Shown here: piece after piece, positions 13,965 through 22,025 of the stretch
Layout of the letters: each line of letters opens with the position of its first letter
How positions within the stretch are numbered: position 1 is the first letter of the stretch
Source of the DNA: Verrucomicrobia bacterium UBA3222
GTDB lineage: Bacteria; Verrucomicrobiota; Verrucomicrobiia; Opitutales; UBA9783
Assembly: GCA_002363035.1 (NCBI GenBank)
Contig: DEWA01000014.1
Span: 1-22,665, forward strand
DNA: 22,665 bases
Direction of reading: 5' to 3'
Position numbers and translations under genes: made by a program
The notes under the pieces: generated by a model
What the model saw: only the letters and a program-made list of their open reading frames with translations
Told to the model about the DNA's origin: nothing
The model's database searches: none

Positions 13965-16172
13965 ATGGTACATCAATATCTGAAAACGTGTGTTTTATCG
14001 GTATGTGTTGCGGCGTTGTGCGGCGGCAGGGCGTTCGGGGGGAAATGGAAATTTTCGTGTCAAGCGTGTGATCACTGGATCGAGGATGAAAATTGGGGAA
14101 AGCATATACATGAAGCCAAAGGAGAATACCATAAGCGTGAGTTTGACAAGCCCACGATTCGTTGTACCCTATGTAATGAGTCGATTGGGGATTTGAATGC
14201 CATCAAATCGCACAGGAAAGAGTGTCCTAAAGAAGCCTGTTTGAAATATAGTTTTCGTTGTCCAACGTGCTACGATGATATCCACGCGGACGATTGGTTT
14301 GTTCATTTGTGGTATGAACACGGGATTCCGAATTCTGTCATGTTGTATAGACAAAACAGAGAGGATTCGGATTCAAATGATACGTTCTCGTGTTGGACGT
14401 TTTGGCAAAAATTCAAAACCGCAGGTTCGCTTAATTGTGACGAAGGTTTTATGGAGAGCGGCACTTTTTTATGCGGGCTGTGCGGCCAGCCGGGAACAAA
14501 AAGCAAGGGCCGTTGTGTTCCGGTTCTGCTTTGGTACGATCACCTGAAAGAAAAGCATCGCGGAAACCTGCCGAAACGCGATTTTTACTGTAAAACTTGC
14601 AACAACGTTATTGGCGGGAGCGTTTGGAATAAACACGTGAAAGAGAATCATGCGAATTGGTTGGAGGAGAATGGGTGGGAATTGTACTGCGAAGAATGCA
14701 AAATGATGGTTCCGAAAAAAAATTGGAATGAACATGTGCATGAGAAATATAAAAAAAAGTTTTTAAAACCGAAAGATGATTTTATCCTCTGGTGCGAAAT
14801 ACAAAAGAAAATGATTTGGGGAAAGGATTGGAATTCCCACGTGGAGGATGAAATGAAGAAACTCTCTTGGTACGAGTGTTGTAAGCTTCAATGTCGGATA
14901 TGTCACGAAATGGTTTCGAGGGACGATTTTAATAATCATACGGCGGAGAACCATAGGCGTTCTCTTATGCCGGTTTCATGCCTTGGTGAGCCCGATCTTC
15001 TTTGCGGGAGGTGCTATAAAGTGGTTCCGATGATCGGTTGGAATGAGCATACGGTATCCGAGCATAAGGAGAATTTACTGGGAGGGCATGTTGGGTTCTG
15101 GTGCAGACTATGTGGTCAAGAGGTTCCGCCAAAAGACTGGAATGCGCATGCGGAAGGGAAAGGAGTTTTGGAAACGGAAAAACGATGGCATAAGGGTCCA
15201 TTTGAGGAAGGGCTTTGGAATCTTTTTTGCCCGGAGTGCAACGTAATGGTTTTGGGAAAAAAATGGAATGAACACATGGAAGCTTTTGTACATAAAAGAT
15301 TTGATTCCGGGAAAATGTTCTACTGTTCGGGATGCAGGGAATACTTTCTGGATCAACAATCAAAGGAAGACCATGTGAAAAATAAGCATCAGGGTTCGTT
15401 TTTTTGCGACCTGTGTAACAATATGTTTCATGACAAGAAAGAACATTTTAAGGAGGAGCACTCCGGAAAGGGTTATTTTTGTACCTGCGGAGCATACTTT
15501 CGTAGAGATTGTGATGACGGAAAGACGAAAGATGAGCATTTGTCGAAACATTTCGTGAAGTGCGATTTGTGCAATGAAGGGGCTGTTAAGATAGGTCACA
15601 TGAAATCCAAGCACGGATGCGATCTAAAGGACTGCAGACCGGAGGCGATAACCAAGGAGAAAGTTTGGAAGTGGCGGCATGGTTTTTCCTGTAAAAATAT
15701 GCTTCCATGTCCTCTCTGCAGATTTAAAGGCATTCTGCCGGATGTCGAAAAGCATATGCGGGAAAATCATAAATGTACGCAAGAGTGTCGCTTTAATGCA
15801 CAAAAAGTGTTTGAGCATGGTGCTTCCTGTATAAACGGGACACGGTGCCATCTGTGTAACCAAGCATTGGTCGGAGCGAATTTAAAAAAACACGGGATCC
15901 AAGAGCACGGATGTGTTGAGGAGTGCCCGATGTTAACCGGGAAAGGGCGCTGGCATCATTGTAAATGCAGGGATTGGATTTTGGCAGAATGCCAGCAGTG
16001 TGGCGAACGCGGTGTAAACTGCTCCCATATATTCGAAAAGCACCTCAAAGAAATAAGATGTGGCAAATCGTGTTTTATAATACAAGATCAGGGCGAAGGT
16101 GGCATGGTTTTTGTACAACATAAAGACCACAGAAACGATAAGGTGATGTTTGGAGCGCAAGAAGGAGAGTAG
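13965..16172 (+). CDS. Exported tandem zinc-finger-like repeat protein (735 aa)
   Basis: I do not recognise this protein. Residues 1-26 look like a Sec signal peptide (L-K-T-C-V-L-S-V-C-V-A-A-L, then G-G-R-A-F-G-G), with no lipobox. The rest is about 18 units led by C-x2-C: pairs at 32/35, 67/70, 99/102, 170/173, 209/212, 242/245, 310/313, 347/350, 380/383, 422/425, 454/457, 481/484, 533/536, 582/585, 628/631, 676/679, plus degenerate ones at 277 and 506/508. The most regular are C-x2-C-x11-H-x4-H, close to eukaryotic C2H2 spacing. Units 1-11 share W-N-x-H (W221, W254, W289, W359, W392, W434). Three C-terminal units of ~48 residues add H-x-C-x3-4-C and H-x3-C-x5-C. The start at 13965 is preferred to an upstream GTG (13884) because it places the signal peptide at the terminus; no Shine-Dalgarno sequence is seen. 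AGA/AGG and ATA codons are commoner than in dnaG or rpoD. Secreted effector or metal-binding surface protein are guesses. Confidence 0.85.
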   Translation: MVHQYLKTCVLSVCVAALCGGRAFGGKWKFSCQACDHWIEDENWGKHIHEAKGEYHKREFDKPTIRCTLCNESIGDLNAIKSHRKECPKEACLKYSFRCPTCYDDIHADDWFVHLWYEHGIPNSVMLYRQNREDSDSNDTFSCWTFWQKFKTAGSLNCDEGFMESGTFLCGLCGQPGTKSKGRCVPVLLWYDHLKEKHRGNLPKRDFYCKTCNNVIGGSVWNKHVKENHANWLEENGWELYCEECKMMVPKKNWNEHVHEKYKKKFLKPKDDFILWCEIQKKMIWGKDWNSHVEDEMKKLSWYECCKLQCRICHEMVSRDDFNNHTAENHRRSLMPVSCLGEPDLLCGRCYKVVPMIGWNEHTVSEHKENLLGGHVGFWCRLCGQEVPPKDWNAHAEGKGVLETEKRWHKGPFEEGLWNLFCPECNVMVLGKKWNEHMEAFVHKRFDSGKMFYCSGCREYFLDQQSKEDHVKNKHQGSFFCDLCNNMFHDKKEHFKEEHSGKGYFCTCGAYFRRDCDDGKTKDEHLSKHFVKCDLCNEGAVKIGHMKSKHGCDLKDCRPEAITKEKVWKWRHGFSCKNMLPCPLCRFKGILPDVEKHMRENHKCTQECRFNAQKVFEHGASCINGTRCHLCNQALVGANLKKHGIQEHGCVEECPMLTGKGRWHHCKCRDWILAECQQCGERGVNCSHIFEKHLKEIRCGKSCFIIQDQGEGGMVFVQHKDHRNDKVMFGAQEGE

Positions 16173-16399
16173 GAAATTGTCTTGATTGATGCGGCGGTCG
16201 ATTTTAATAAGGCGTGAATTGTGACATTTTTTTGTTTCTCAAACAGTTGATCGATGGTGCAGGCAAGTGTTGTTTGGTCGTACTTGACTATTTTGTCATT
16301 TAAACTTGGAAGATATATCCGCAAAGCATACGCGTGCGACTGTTCTCATTGCGTCCGAAAGTTAACCGCCTTGACGACGAACGCTTCTCTTTACCCCTG
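16173..16399. other. Gap after the zinc-finger gene
   Basis: No terminator hairpin and no convincing gene. A 78-codon minus-strand frame (16088-16324) starts with TTG and overlaps the zinc-finger gene antisense; its content is not clearly protein-like. The right part may hold further, unreadable remains of the PheT N-terminus. Confidence 0.4.
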
Positions 16400-16617
16400 C
16401 ATCGCCTCGGGTAACTTGCGATCTTGAATTTCTTCTTTTAAAATCCCAAGCACGGCGAGAAGATGGAATATGATTTTTAGAGGTTCGGTACAGTCGCCTT
16501 TTATGCCTCAAAGCCTTCCGAAAAATTCCCGAAAATCCCATTCGTCGCCGTTGGGATTATTCGCATATTCTTCGGAAATTTCTTGAAAAAGCATAATGTT
16601 CGGCGTTCTAATCGGGT
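16400..16617 (+). pseudogene. Decayed 5' part of pheT (tRNA-binding domain)
   Basis: Standard PheT has about 150 residues before the point where the downstream ORF begins to match. Pieces of that missing part can be read here in shifting frames: L-P then K-N at 16515-16526 (compare L-P-G-x-F), R-K-S and an I-R-R-V-like stretch up to 16551 (compare the K-S-K-I-R-G-V-E-S loop), Y-S-S-E-I at about 16564-16578 (compare C-S-S-E-E-L), then S-N-R at 16607-16615 (compare T-P-N-R) and L-D-C at 16626-16634. Each piece is short, but their order is the family order. The total is shorter than normal, so deletions as well as frameshifts have occurred. Confidence 0.5.
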
Positions 16618-18501
16618 ATGGACGCCTCGATTGCTTCGCAAAACCTTTCCTCCGATCCGCATGCTTTTCTGCGTTCTCAGCCGAAGCCGTCGAAGTCGTT
16701 TGTGACGGTCGAAACGTCGCTGTGCGATTATTATTCTGGATGTTTCATTGAAAATATCGCTATCAGACCAAGTCCTGAAGGGGTGCAGAAGTTTTTGAAA
16801 TCTTCCGGCATCCGTCCGATCAACAATGTTGTTGATATCACCAATTTTGTTCTCCTCGAGCAGGGGCAGCCGTTGCATGCGTTCGATGCGGACAGGATAA
16901 AGGGCTCGCTGTGCGTTCGGACGGCGCGCGAAGGTGAACGTCTGAAAACGTTGGATGGTATTGAGCGTACTTTTCCTTCAGAGGCGGTTGTGGTGGCGGA
17001 CGAAGAGAAAGTTTTGTCGCTGGCGGGCATCATGGGCGGCGAAGAAAGCGGTATTTCGGCTCGGACGAGCAAAATTTTCATCGAATGCGCGCATTTTGAC
17101 GCCGATAACATTCGCATTGTTTCGCAAAAAACCAATCTTTCAAGCGATTCCTCCTACCGATTTGAGCGTTTTGTCGATAAAACCCGCGCGCCGTCGGCGT
17201 TGGTGCGCGCGATCGAATTATTGCGCGAAACCTGTCCGAATTTAAAGATAACTTTCTTTACCGAAAGCGGTTCCTGCGCGGTTTTAACGCGTACCGTCAG
17301 AGTGCGTTTGGAGAAAATTCGGTGCCTGATTGGATTTGAGGTTGAAGAAAAAACTTTCTGCGATGCATTGGAGGCATTGGGCTTTCGGTTGAAAACCGTC
17401 GAAAGCGGTGTTTGGGAGGTTGCCGTACCTTCTTTTCGTCCCGATGTAACCTTGGAGGCGGATTTTGCGGAGGAATTTATCCGCTTTTTCGGAACCGACC
17501 GCATCCCGTCGAACGTGCCCGGCGGCATTGCCTGCGAACTGACGGATGCGCCGGAATATACTTTGCGCCTGAAACACGCGGAAATTTTATCGAATGCGGG
17601 TTTTTACGAATGTTATACCGATTCGTTAAGCCCGAGAGCGTGGTACGACGACTTTTTGCCGAAGGAGCAAGTATCGGCATTAACGCTTGAAAAGCCTTTA
17701 AGCGAAGAACATGCCTGTTTGCGTTTTTCACTTATCCCCGGTTTGCTGAATGCGTTGTCCGAAAATCGCAACCGCGGTAATCGCACCGAACGTTTATTCG
17801 AAACGGGTCGCATCTTTAAGGTGAATGCTCAGGGGCAACTGTGCGAATGCTTTGCAACGGCGTTTGTTGTGTGTCCGTTGCGGGAACGAACCTGGAAAGC
17901 GTGCGAGGATTTTGATTTTTACCGCACGCAGGCATTGATAAAATCCTTGATTGCGGCGGGCGGTCAGATGCCGTCGGCGGTTTTGTCGACAGAAAAGGAG
18001 GTTTCTCCGCTGTGGCAGGACGGTTACGGTGGCACCGTCGGTCGTTGGGAACAGCGCGGTTTTGAAGCAAATCTCGGTTATTTGAATTTAAACTTTACGC
18101 AGCGTTGGTTTAAGGAAGAAGCCGTGCTTGCGGCGGAATGTTTTTGGTTGCCGGAGCGCATTCGCATTCCGTCGTCCAAGAGCTTTCAACCGTATGCCGA
18201 AACGCCGACCGTCACCAAAGACCTGGCGTTGTGGGTTCCGAAGGAGACCGTGTGCGAAACCGTGCGCCAAACGTTGGTGAAATTGCTGAAAAAATTAACC
18301 AAACATCCCGTGGAAGTGCGCGATGTGTGCGTGTTTGATGTGTTCGAGGATTTAAAGAACGATCGCAAAAGCTTTGCCTTCACGCTCACGTTCGGTGCAT
18401 CGACGGGAACACTCAAGGACGAGCAGGTGCGTCCGATTTTTGAAGGCTTGCAACAACAGATTGAAAAACAGGGAGCGTATCGGGTAAGGGACGGGAGTTG
18501 A
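16618..18501 (+). CDS. pheT: Phenylalanyl-tRNA synthetase beta subunit, N-terminally truncated
   Basis: PheT pairs with PheS to charge tRNA-Phe. This frame carries the B3/B4 editing region (about 35-205; G-I-R-P-I-N-N-V-V-D-I-T-N at 64-76, H-A-F-D at 87-90, A-G-I-M-G-G at 136-141), the B5 domain (about 225-298; V-P-S-F-R-P-D at 270-276), the catalytic-like core with N-R-N-R-G-N-R-T-E-R-L-F-E-T-G-R, and the C-terminal FDX-ACB domain (about 533-626). It has 627 residues instead of about 800; the N-terminal tRNA-binding OB domain is absent, and its remains are frameshifted upstream. The first ~28 residues do not match the family and the ATG at 16618 has no Shine-Dalgarno sequence and follows a stop by two codons, so the true start is uncertain. 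It is either a truncated working enzyme or a pseudogene still open over 1.9 kb. No pheS is adjacent. Confidence 0.8.
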   Translation: MDASIASQNLSSDPHAFLRSQPKPSKSFVTVETSLCDYYSGCFIENIAIRPSPEGVQKFLKSSGIRPINNVVDITNFVLLEQGQPLHAFDADRIKGSLCVRTAREGERLKTLDGIERTFPSEAVVVADEEKVLSLAGIMGGEESGISARTSKIFIECAHFDADNIRIVSQKTNLSSDSSYRFERFVDKTRAPSALVRAIELLRETCPNLKITFFTESGSCAVLTRTVRVRLEKIRCLIGFEVEEKTFCDALEALGFRLKTVESGVWEVAVPSFRPDVTLEADFAEEFIRFFGTDRIPSNVPGGIACELTDAPEYTLRLKHAEILSNAGFYECYTDSLSPRAWYDDFLPKEQVSALTLEKPLSEEHACLRFSLIPGLLNALSENRNRGNRTERLFETGRIFKVNAQGQLCECFATAFVVCPLRERTWKACEDFDFYRTQALIKSLIAAGGQMPSAVLSTEKEVSPLWQDGYGGTVGRWEQRGFEANLGYLNLNFTQRWFKEEAVLAAECFWLPERIRIPSSKSFQPYAETPTVTKDLALWVPKETVCETVRQTLVKLLKKLTKHPVEVRDVCVFDVFEDLKNDRKSFAFTLTFGASTGTLKDEQVRPIFEGLQQQIEKQGAYRVRDGS

Positions 18502-18545
18502 GTGTCTTGTTGCACGTTCTAATCTTCATGGGTGCGGAGTGTAAT

Positions 18546-18574
18546 GTTTTTGAACCATGGTATTTGATTATAAA
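18546..18574 (+). promoter_or_regulatory. Weak candidate promoter before gatC
   Basis: T-A-T-A-A-A at 18569-18574 is a good -10 element, but at 17 bases upstream there is only T-T-T-T-T-G, a poor -35. It lies in the AT-rich gap of 198 bases between pheT and gatC. Confidence 0.22.
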
Positions 18575-18699
18575 ATCGGATTTTTTTTGAAAATTTTCAC
18601 AAAAATTCGGACAAAAATGCCTTATGCACACACAAATTTAGGTTGCTTCAACGACATTCGACACACAGCATAAAAGAAACGGAAGGTTTTGGAGCATTT

Positions 18700-18984
18700 A
18701 TGAAGACTTCGGCGGATATCGACCAACTGGCAAAGTTTGCGTGCATACGGTTTTCGGAAGAAGAAAAAGTAATCTTCCAACAGCAGTTGCAGGATATGAT
18801 CGGCTACTGTTCGAAATTGGAAGCCATCGACACGGAAGGCGTCGAGCCGCTGTTGCACACCTTTGAGCAGGAGGATAATGTTTGGGGCGAAGATGAACCG
18901 GCAGCGTGCGACGGTTTGAAGATGCTGGAGCAAAACGCACCCGAAATGCGCGACGGGCAGCTGGTGGTGCCGAAAGTTTTATAG
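18700..18984 (+). CDS. gatC: Asp/Glu-tRNA amidotransferase subunit GatC
   Basis: Small subunit of the GatCAB complex, which converts mischarged Glu-tRNA-Gln (and Asp-tRNA-Asn) to the amide form. 94 residues, normal length. It has the GatC pattern: a leading D-I-D-Q-L-A-K-F-A-C-I-R-F-S-E-E-E helix, a central L-Q-D-M-I-G-Y helix, then E-G-V-E-P-L-L-H-T, and an ending D-G-Q-L-V-V-P-K-V-L typical of the tail that wraps around GatA. The start at 18700 is chosen because G-G-A-G lies 5 bases upstream; the frame is open 19 codons further up without such a site. gatA follows 82 bases downstream on the same strand. Confidence 0.92.
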   Translation: MKTSADIDQLAKFACIRFSEEEKVIFQQQLQDMIGYCSKLEAIDTEGVEPLLHTFEQEDNVWGEDEPAACDGLKMLEQNAPEMRDGQLVVPKVL

Positions 18985-19066
18985 GGACGCGACGCGTGGT
19001 GATTTTTTACGTTTTTGAAGGCAGTCGTTGGTATTGAGTGGAGTGGTTTAACAAACAAAGGATCGG

Positions 19067-20548
19067 ATGAACATGGAAGAAGAGACGTTATTTTTACCGT
19101 TGGATCAGTTGGTTGCGGGGCTGAACGAGAAACGATTTTCGTCGGAAGAATTGACGAAGGCGTACATCGAACGCACGAAGCGGTTGGAACCCGAAATCAA
19201 AGCTTTCTTATCATTTGACGAAGAAAAAACACTTCGTGAAGCGCGCGCGTCGGATGAGCGCCGTTCGCAGGGGCGATTGTTGAGCGAATACGATGGCATC
19301 CCGATAGGGTTGAAGGATATTTTTTCCGAAAAAGGGCAACCCTTAACCTGCGCAAGTAAGATACTGGAACATTACGTTAGTCCCTATGATTCAACTGTAG
19401 TAGAGCGTTTGAAGGCGGCGGGTATGGTGCTGTTTGGACGGATGAATATGGATGAATTCGCCATGGGTTCGTCTTCCGAAAATTCGGCGTTTCAGATTAC
19501 ACGCAATCCGTGGAACACCAAGTGTATCCCCGGTGGCAGCAGTTCCGGGAGTGCGGCGGCGGTGGCGGCGGGCGAACTTCCGCTGGCATTGGGAACGGAT
19601 ACGGGCGGTTCCGTGCGCCAACCGGCAGCGTTGTGTGGCGTCGTCGGTATTAAACCAACCTACGGACGCATCAGCCGTTACGGTATTGCGGCCTTCGGTA
19701 GCTCATTAGATCAAGCCGGTGTGCTCGCGCGAACGGTTTCGGGAGTGGCGGCAATCTTGAAATTGCTCTGTGGTGCCGACCCGAAGGATGCCACAAGTGC
19801 GCGCAGGGAAGTGCCGGATTTTTGCAAAGAAATACAAAATAATCGCGGGAAAATATGGACGCTGGGCGTTCCCGAAGAGTACTTCAGCGACGGTTTGGAT
19901 TCGGAAGTCAAAGAAGCGGTTCTGGCGGCGGTCGATTTTTACAAACAACAGGGTTATACGATTAAACCGATTCGACTGAAAACGTTGGAGTACGGTATTT
20001 CGGCGTATTACATTATCGCAACCGCCGAAGCATCATCGAACCTGGCGCGTTACGACGGCGTCCGCTACACGTACCGCAGTCCGAACGCCAAAACGACGGA
20101 GGAGATGTTTTCGCTGTCACGCAGCGAGGGTTTCGGTTCGGAGGTGAAGCGACGCATTTTGCTCGGCCTGTATGTTTTAAGCAGCGGCGAATACGACGCT
20201 TATTATTACGATAAAGCACAAAAAGTACGGCGTTTGGTTTACAACGACTTCGCGGAAGCATTTAAGAGCGTGGATGCAATTGTAACACCGACCTCACCGA
20301 CCCCGGCAACAAAAATCGGTGCCAAAAGTACGCCGTTGTCCGTTTATCTGAGCGATATTTATACCGTTTCCGTGAGCCTTGCGGGGTTGCCGGGCATATC
20401 TATCCCTTGCGGTTTCTCAAAATCAAATTTACCGATCGGCCTGCAGCTCATCGGGAAACCGTTCGACGAAAGCACGCTTTTGTCGGTCGCGGAGGCATTT
20501 GAGGAAGGGCATGGGTATTGGGGAAGGAAGCCGAAGATAGGGAGTTGA
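19067..20548 (+). CDS. gatA: Asp/Glu-tRNA amidotransferase subunit GatA
   Basis: Amidase-signature subunit of GatCAB, releasing ammonia from glutamine for transamidation. 493 residues, normal. The Ser-cisSer-Lys triad is complete: K83 in G-L-K-D-I-F, S158 in G-G-S-S-S-G, and the nucleophile S182 in D-T-G-G-S-V-R-Q-P. The following G-V-V-G-I-K-P-T-Y-G-R-I-S-R-Y-G is characteristic of GatA. A-A-A-G-G-A before the ATG at 19067 supports the start; an ATG two codons on is also possible. gatB is not in the window: after gatA the cluster changes to polysaccharide genes, so the catalytic kinase subunit must be elsewhere. Its presence implies that the cell makes Gln-tRNA or Asn-tRNA by the indirect route. 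Confidence 0.95.
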   Translation: MNMEEETLFLPLDQLVAGLNEKRFSSEELTKAYIERTKRLEPEIKAFLSFDEEKTLREARASDERRSQGRLLSEYDGIPIGLKDIFSEKGQPLTCASKILEHYVSPYDSTVVERLKAAGMVLFGRMNMDEFAMGSSSENSAFQITRNPWNTKCIPGGSSSGSAAAVAAGELPLALGTDTGGSVRQPAALCGVVGIKPTYGRISRYGIAAFGSSLDQAGVLARTVSGVAAILKLLCGADPKDATSARREVPDFCKEIQNNRGKIWTLGVPEEYFSDGLDSEVKEAVLAAVDFYKQQGYTIKPIRLKTLEYGISAYYIIATAEASSNLARYDGVRYTYRSPNAKTTEEMFSLSRSEGFGSEVKRRILLGLYVLSSGEYDAYYYDKAQKVRRLVYNDFAEAFKSVDAIVTPTSPTPATKIGAKSTPLSVYLSDIYTVSVSLAGLPGISIPCGFSKSNLPIGLQLIGKPFDESTLLSVAEAFEEGHGYWGRKPKIGS

Positions 20549-20581
20549 AACGAGCGATAAAATTTAAAGAGGAAGGACATT

Positions 20582-21484
20582 ATGAAAATAGAAGACAAAT
20601 TGGAGATTGTTATCCCGACGTTTAATCGATGTGAAAAGTTGGGTATCACGTTCTCGTACCTGTTGGGTGAAAACAGCCCGGTCAAAAATTGTGACATCAC
20701 GATTTTGGACAACTGTTCAACCGATGATACGCCGAATTTTGTAAAGAAAATCGCCGAAAAGCATCCTAATGTAAAGTATCGGAGGAATGCGAGGAATGTA
20801 GGGATTTGGGGAAATCTTCTGAGAGCAAATGAAATTGCATCAAGAGAGTATTTTTGGGTTTTGGGAGATAATGATACCTACAATTGGAAGTGTTTTAATG
20901 AAGTTCATAAAGGTATCGAGGCCGGGGCAGATGTACTTGTAGTCACCTACGGGGATTGCGATTGGAAACCAAAAGATCTCCGCACATGGGTAGTACTGCC
21001 CGGAGGTTGGGATATATGTCCCTGCTTGATACTAAAAACATCAAACATTACAGATGAAATGCTTCGCTTAATGTTAGAGGTTGCATCAAACAACTTCACA
21101 ATGTACCGTGGTGTTTTGCTTTTAAATCAAAATCCCAATCTTAAGGTGATTGCCGTGAAAGCAGACGTTGTAAATTGGGTCAGACTAGAGAAAAAAAGTT
21201 ACAACGATGGTACAGCATTTCCATTGATTAGAGAAATGTCATACACTCTAATGTTTAGAGAAATAAAAATAAAAACAATACAAAGAGAAGTGTTCGATTA
21301 TATGTTTTCTCCTTGTGCGGTTATCATAGGTCTATACATGGGTAAAAAACGCTTTTGGTTGCATTTCCTTCTTGCTCCCTGGAAACAGAAATTTCATCTT
21401 TTAGTTACAGGGCATTGGAGATTATTCAAACGAACATTGCAGAAATTGATTCATTTGGATTTTAGTATCAAAAGTTTAAATTGA
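20582..21484 (+). CDS. Family 2 glycosyltransferase
   Basis: GT-A fold glycosyltransferase of 300 residues, likely adding a sugar in surface polysaccharide synthesis at the inner face of the membrane. V-I-P-T-F-N-R at 10-16 and D-N-C-S-T-D-D-T at 43-50 are the donor-nucleotide motifs. The metal-binding DxD is D96-N-D98 in L-G-D-N-D, and R-N-V-G-I-W-G-N at 71-78 is typical of the family. The C-terminal ~80 residues are basic and aromatic (L-H-F-L-L-A-P-W-K) and may associate with the membrane. A strong A-G-G-A-A-G-G-A precedes the ATG. The next gene overlaps its stop by one base, so they are translationally coupled. The gene is AT-richer than gatA and uses AGA often. Donor and acceptor sugars cannot be told. 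Confidence 0.88.
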   Translation: MKIEDKLEIVIPTFNRCEKLGITFSYLLGENSPVKNCDITILDNCSTDDTPNFVKKIAEKHPNVKYRRNARNVGIWGNLLRANEIASREYFWVLGDNDTYNWKCFNEVHKGIEAGADVLVVTYGDCDWKPKDLRTWVVLPGGWDICPCLILKTSNITDEMLRLMLEVASNNFTMYRGVLLLNQNPNLKVIAVKADVVNWVRLEKKSYNDGTAFPLIREMSYTLMFREIKIKTIQREVFDYMFSPCAVIIGLYMGKKRFWLHFLLAPWKQKFHLLVTGHWRLFKRTLQKLIHLDFSIKSLN

Positions 21485-22013
21485 TGAAATTTATACCATT
21501 AAAAATTAAAGATGCTTTCCTGATTGAGAGATCATGTTTTGAAGATGAACGCGGTGTGTTCTATCGACAATTTTGCAAACGGGAATTTGAGAAAGCCGGG
21601 ATTGCGTTCGATGTAAAGCAGATAAATGTTTCTATCAATCCGAACGTCGGCACGTTGCGAGGATTACATGTTCAAAGAAAGCCGCATGTAGAAGCGAAAA
21701 TAATCAGTTGCGTACAAGGGAGAATTTTTGATGTGTTGCAGATGTACGTCCGAACAGTCCGACATATTTACAATGGATCGGCGCGAAGTTGTCCGGCGAT
21801 AACCGAAAAAGTTTATATTGCCCGCCGGGCGTTGCGCACGGTTTTCAAACGTTATGTGATCAATGCATTGTGTGTTATCTGGTGGATGAGTTTTATACTC
21901 CTGAAGCTGAAGCTTCGGTGCGCTGGAATGAACCGCAACTGAATATTAAATGGCCTGAGTGTGCTCATCGAATTATCAGTCAAAAAGATGCAAATGCATC
22001 GTTTCTCAAGTAG
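21484..22013 (+). pseudogene. RmlC-type dTDP-4-dehydrorhamnose 3,5-epimerase, one frameshift
   Basis: Frame 1 (21484 to about 21740) reads a typical RmlC start: F-E-D-E-R-G-V-F-Y-R near residue 20, T-L-R-G-L-H-V-Q, then G-R-I-F-D-V-L. The continuation D-V-R-P-N-S-P-T-Y-L-Q-W-I-G, Y-C-P-P-G-V-A-H-G-F and V-R-W-N-E-P follows from 21741 in another frame up to the stop at 22011-22013. One missing base between about 21736 and 21741 explains it; joined, the product would be about 176 residues, the normal length, with the active-site H in R-G-L-H and the P-x-G-x-A-H-G-F strand intact. The sequence on both sides is otherwise undamaged, so it is a very recent mutation, a phase-variable switch (no long homopolymer is present, so unlikely) or a sequencing error. 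It overlaps the upstream stop as T-G-A-T-G. Confidence 0.85.
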
Positions 22014-22025
22014 AGAATGAGGAAA

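Noticed and set aside
14058..16062. CRISPR-like regularity from the repeated zinc-finger units
   Set aside because: The repeats are protein-level with diverged DNA, in one open frame, and the spacing is irregular; no direct DNA repeats and no cas genes.
16088..16324. 78-codon minus-strand frame at the end of the zinc-finger gene
   Set aside because: TTG start, half of it antisense to a coding gene, no family resemblance.
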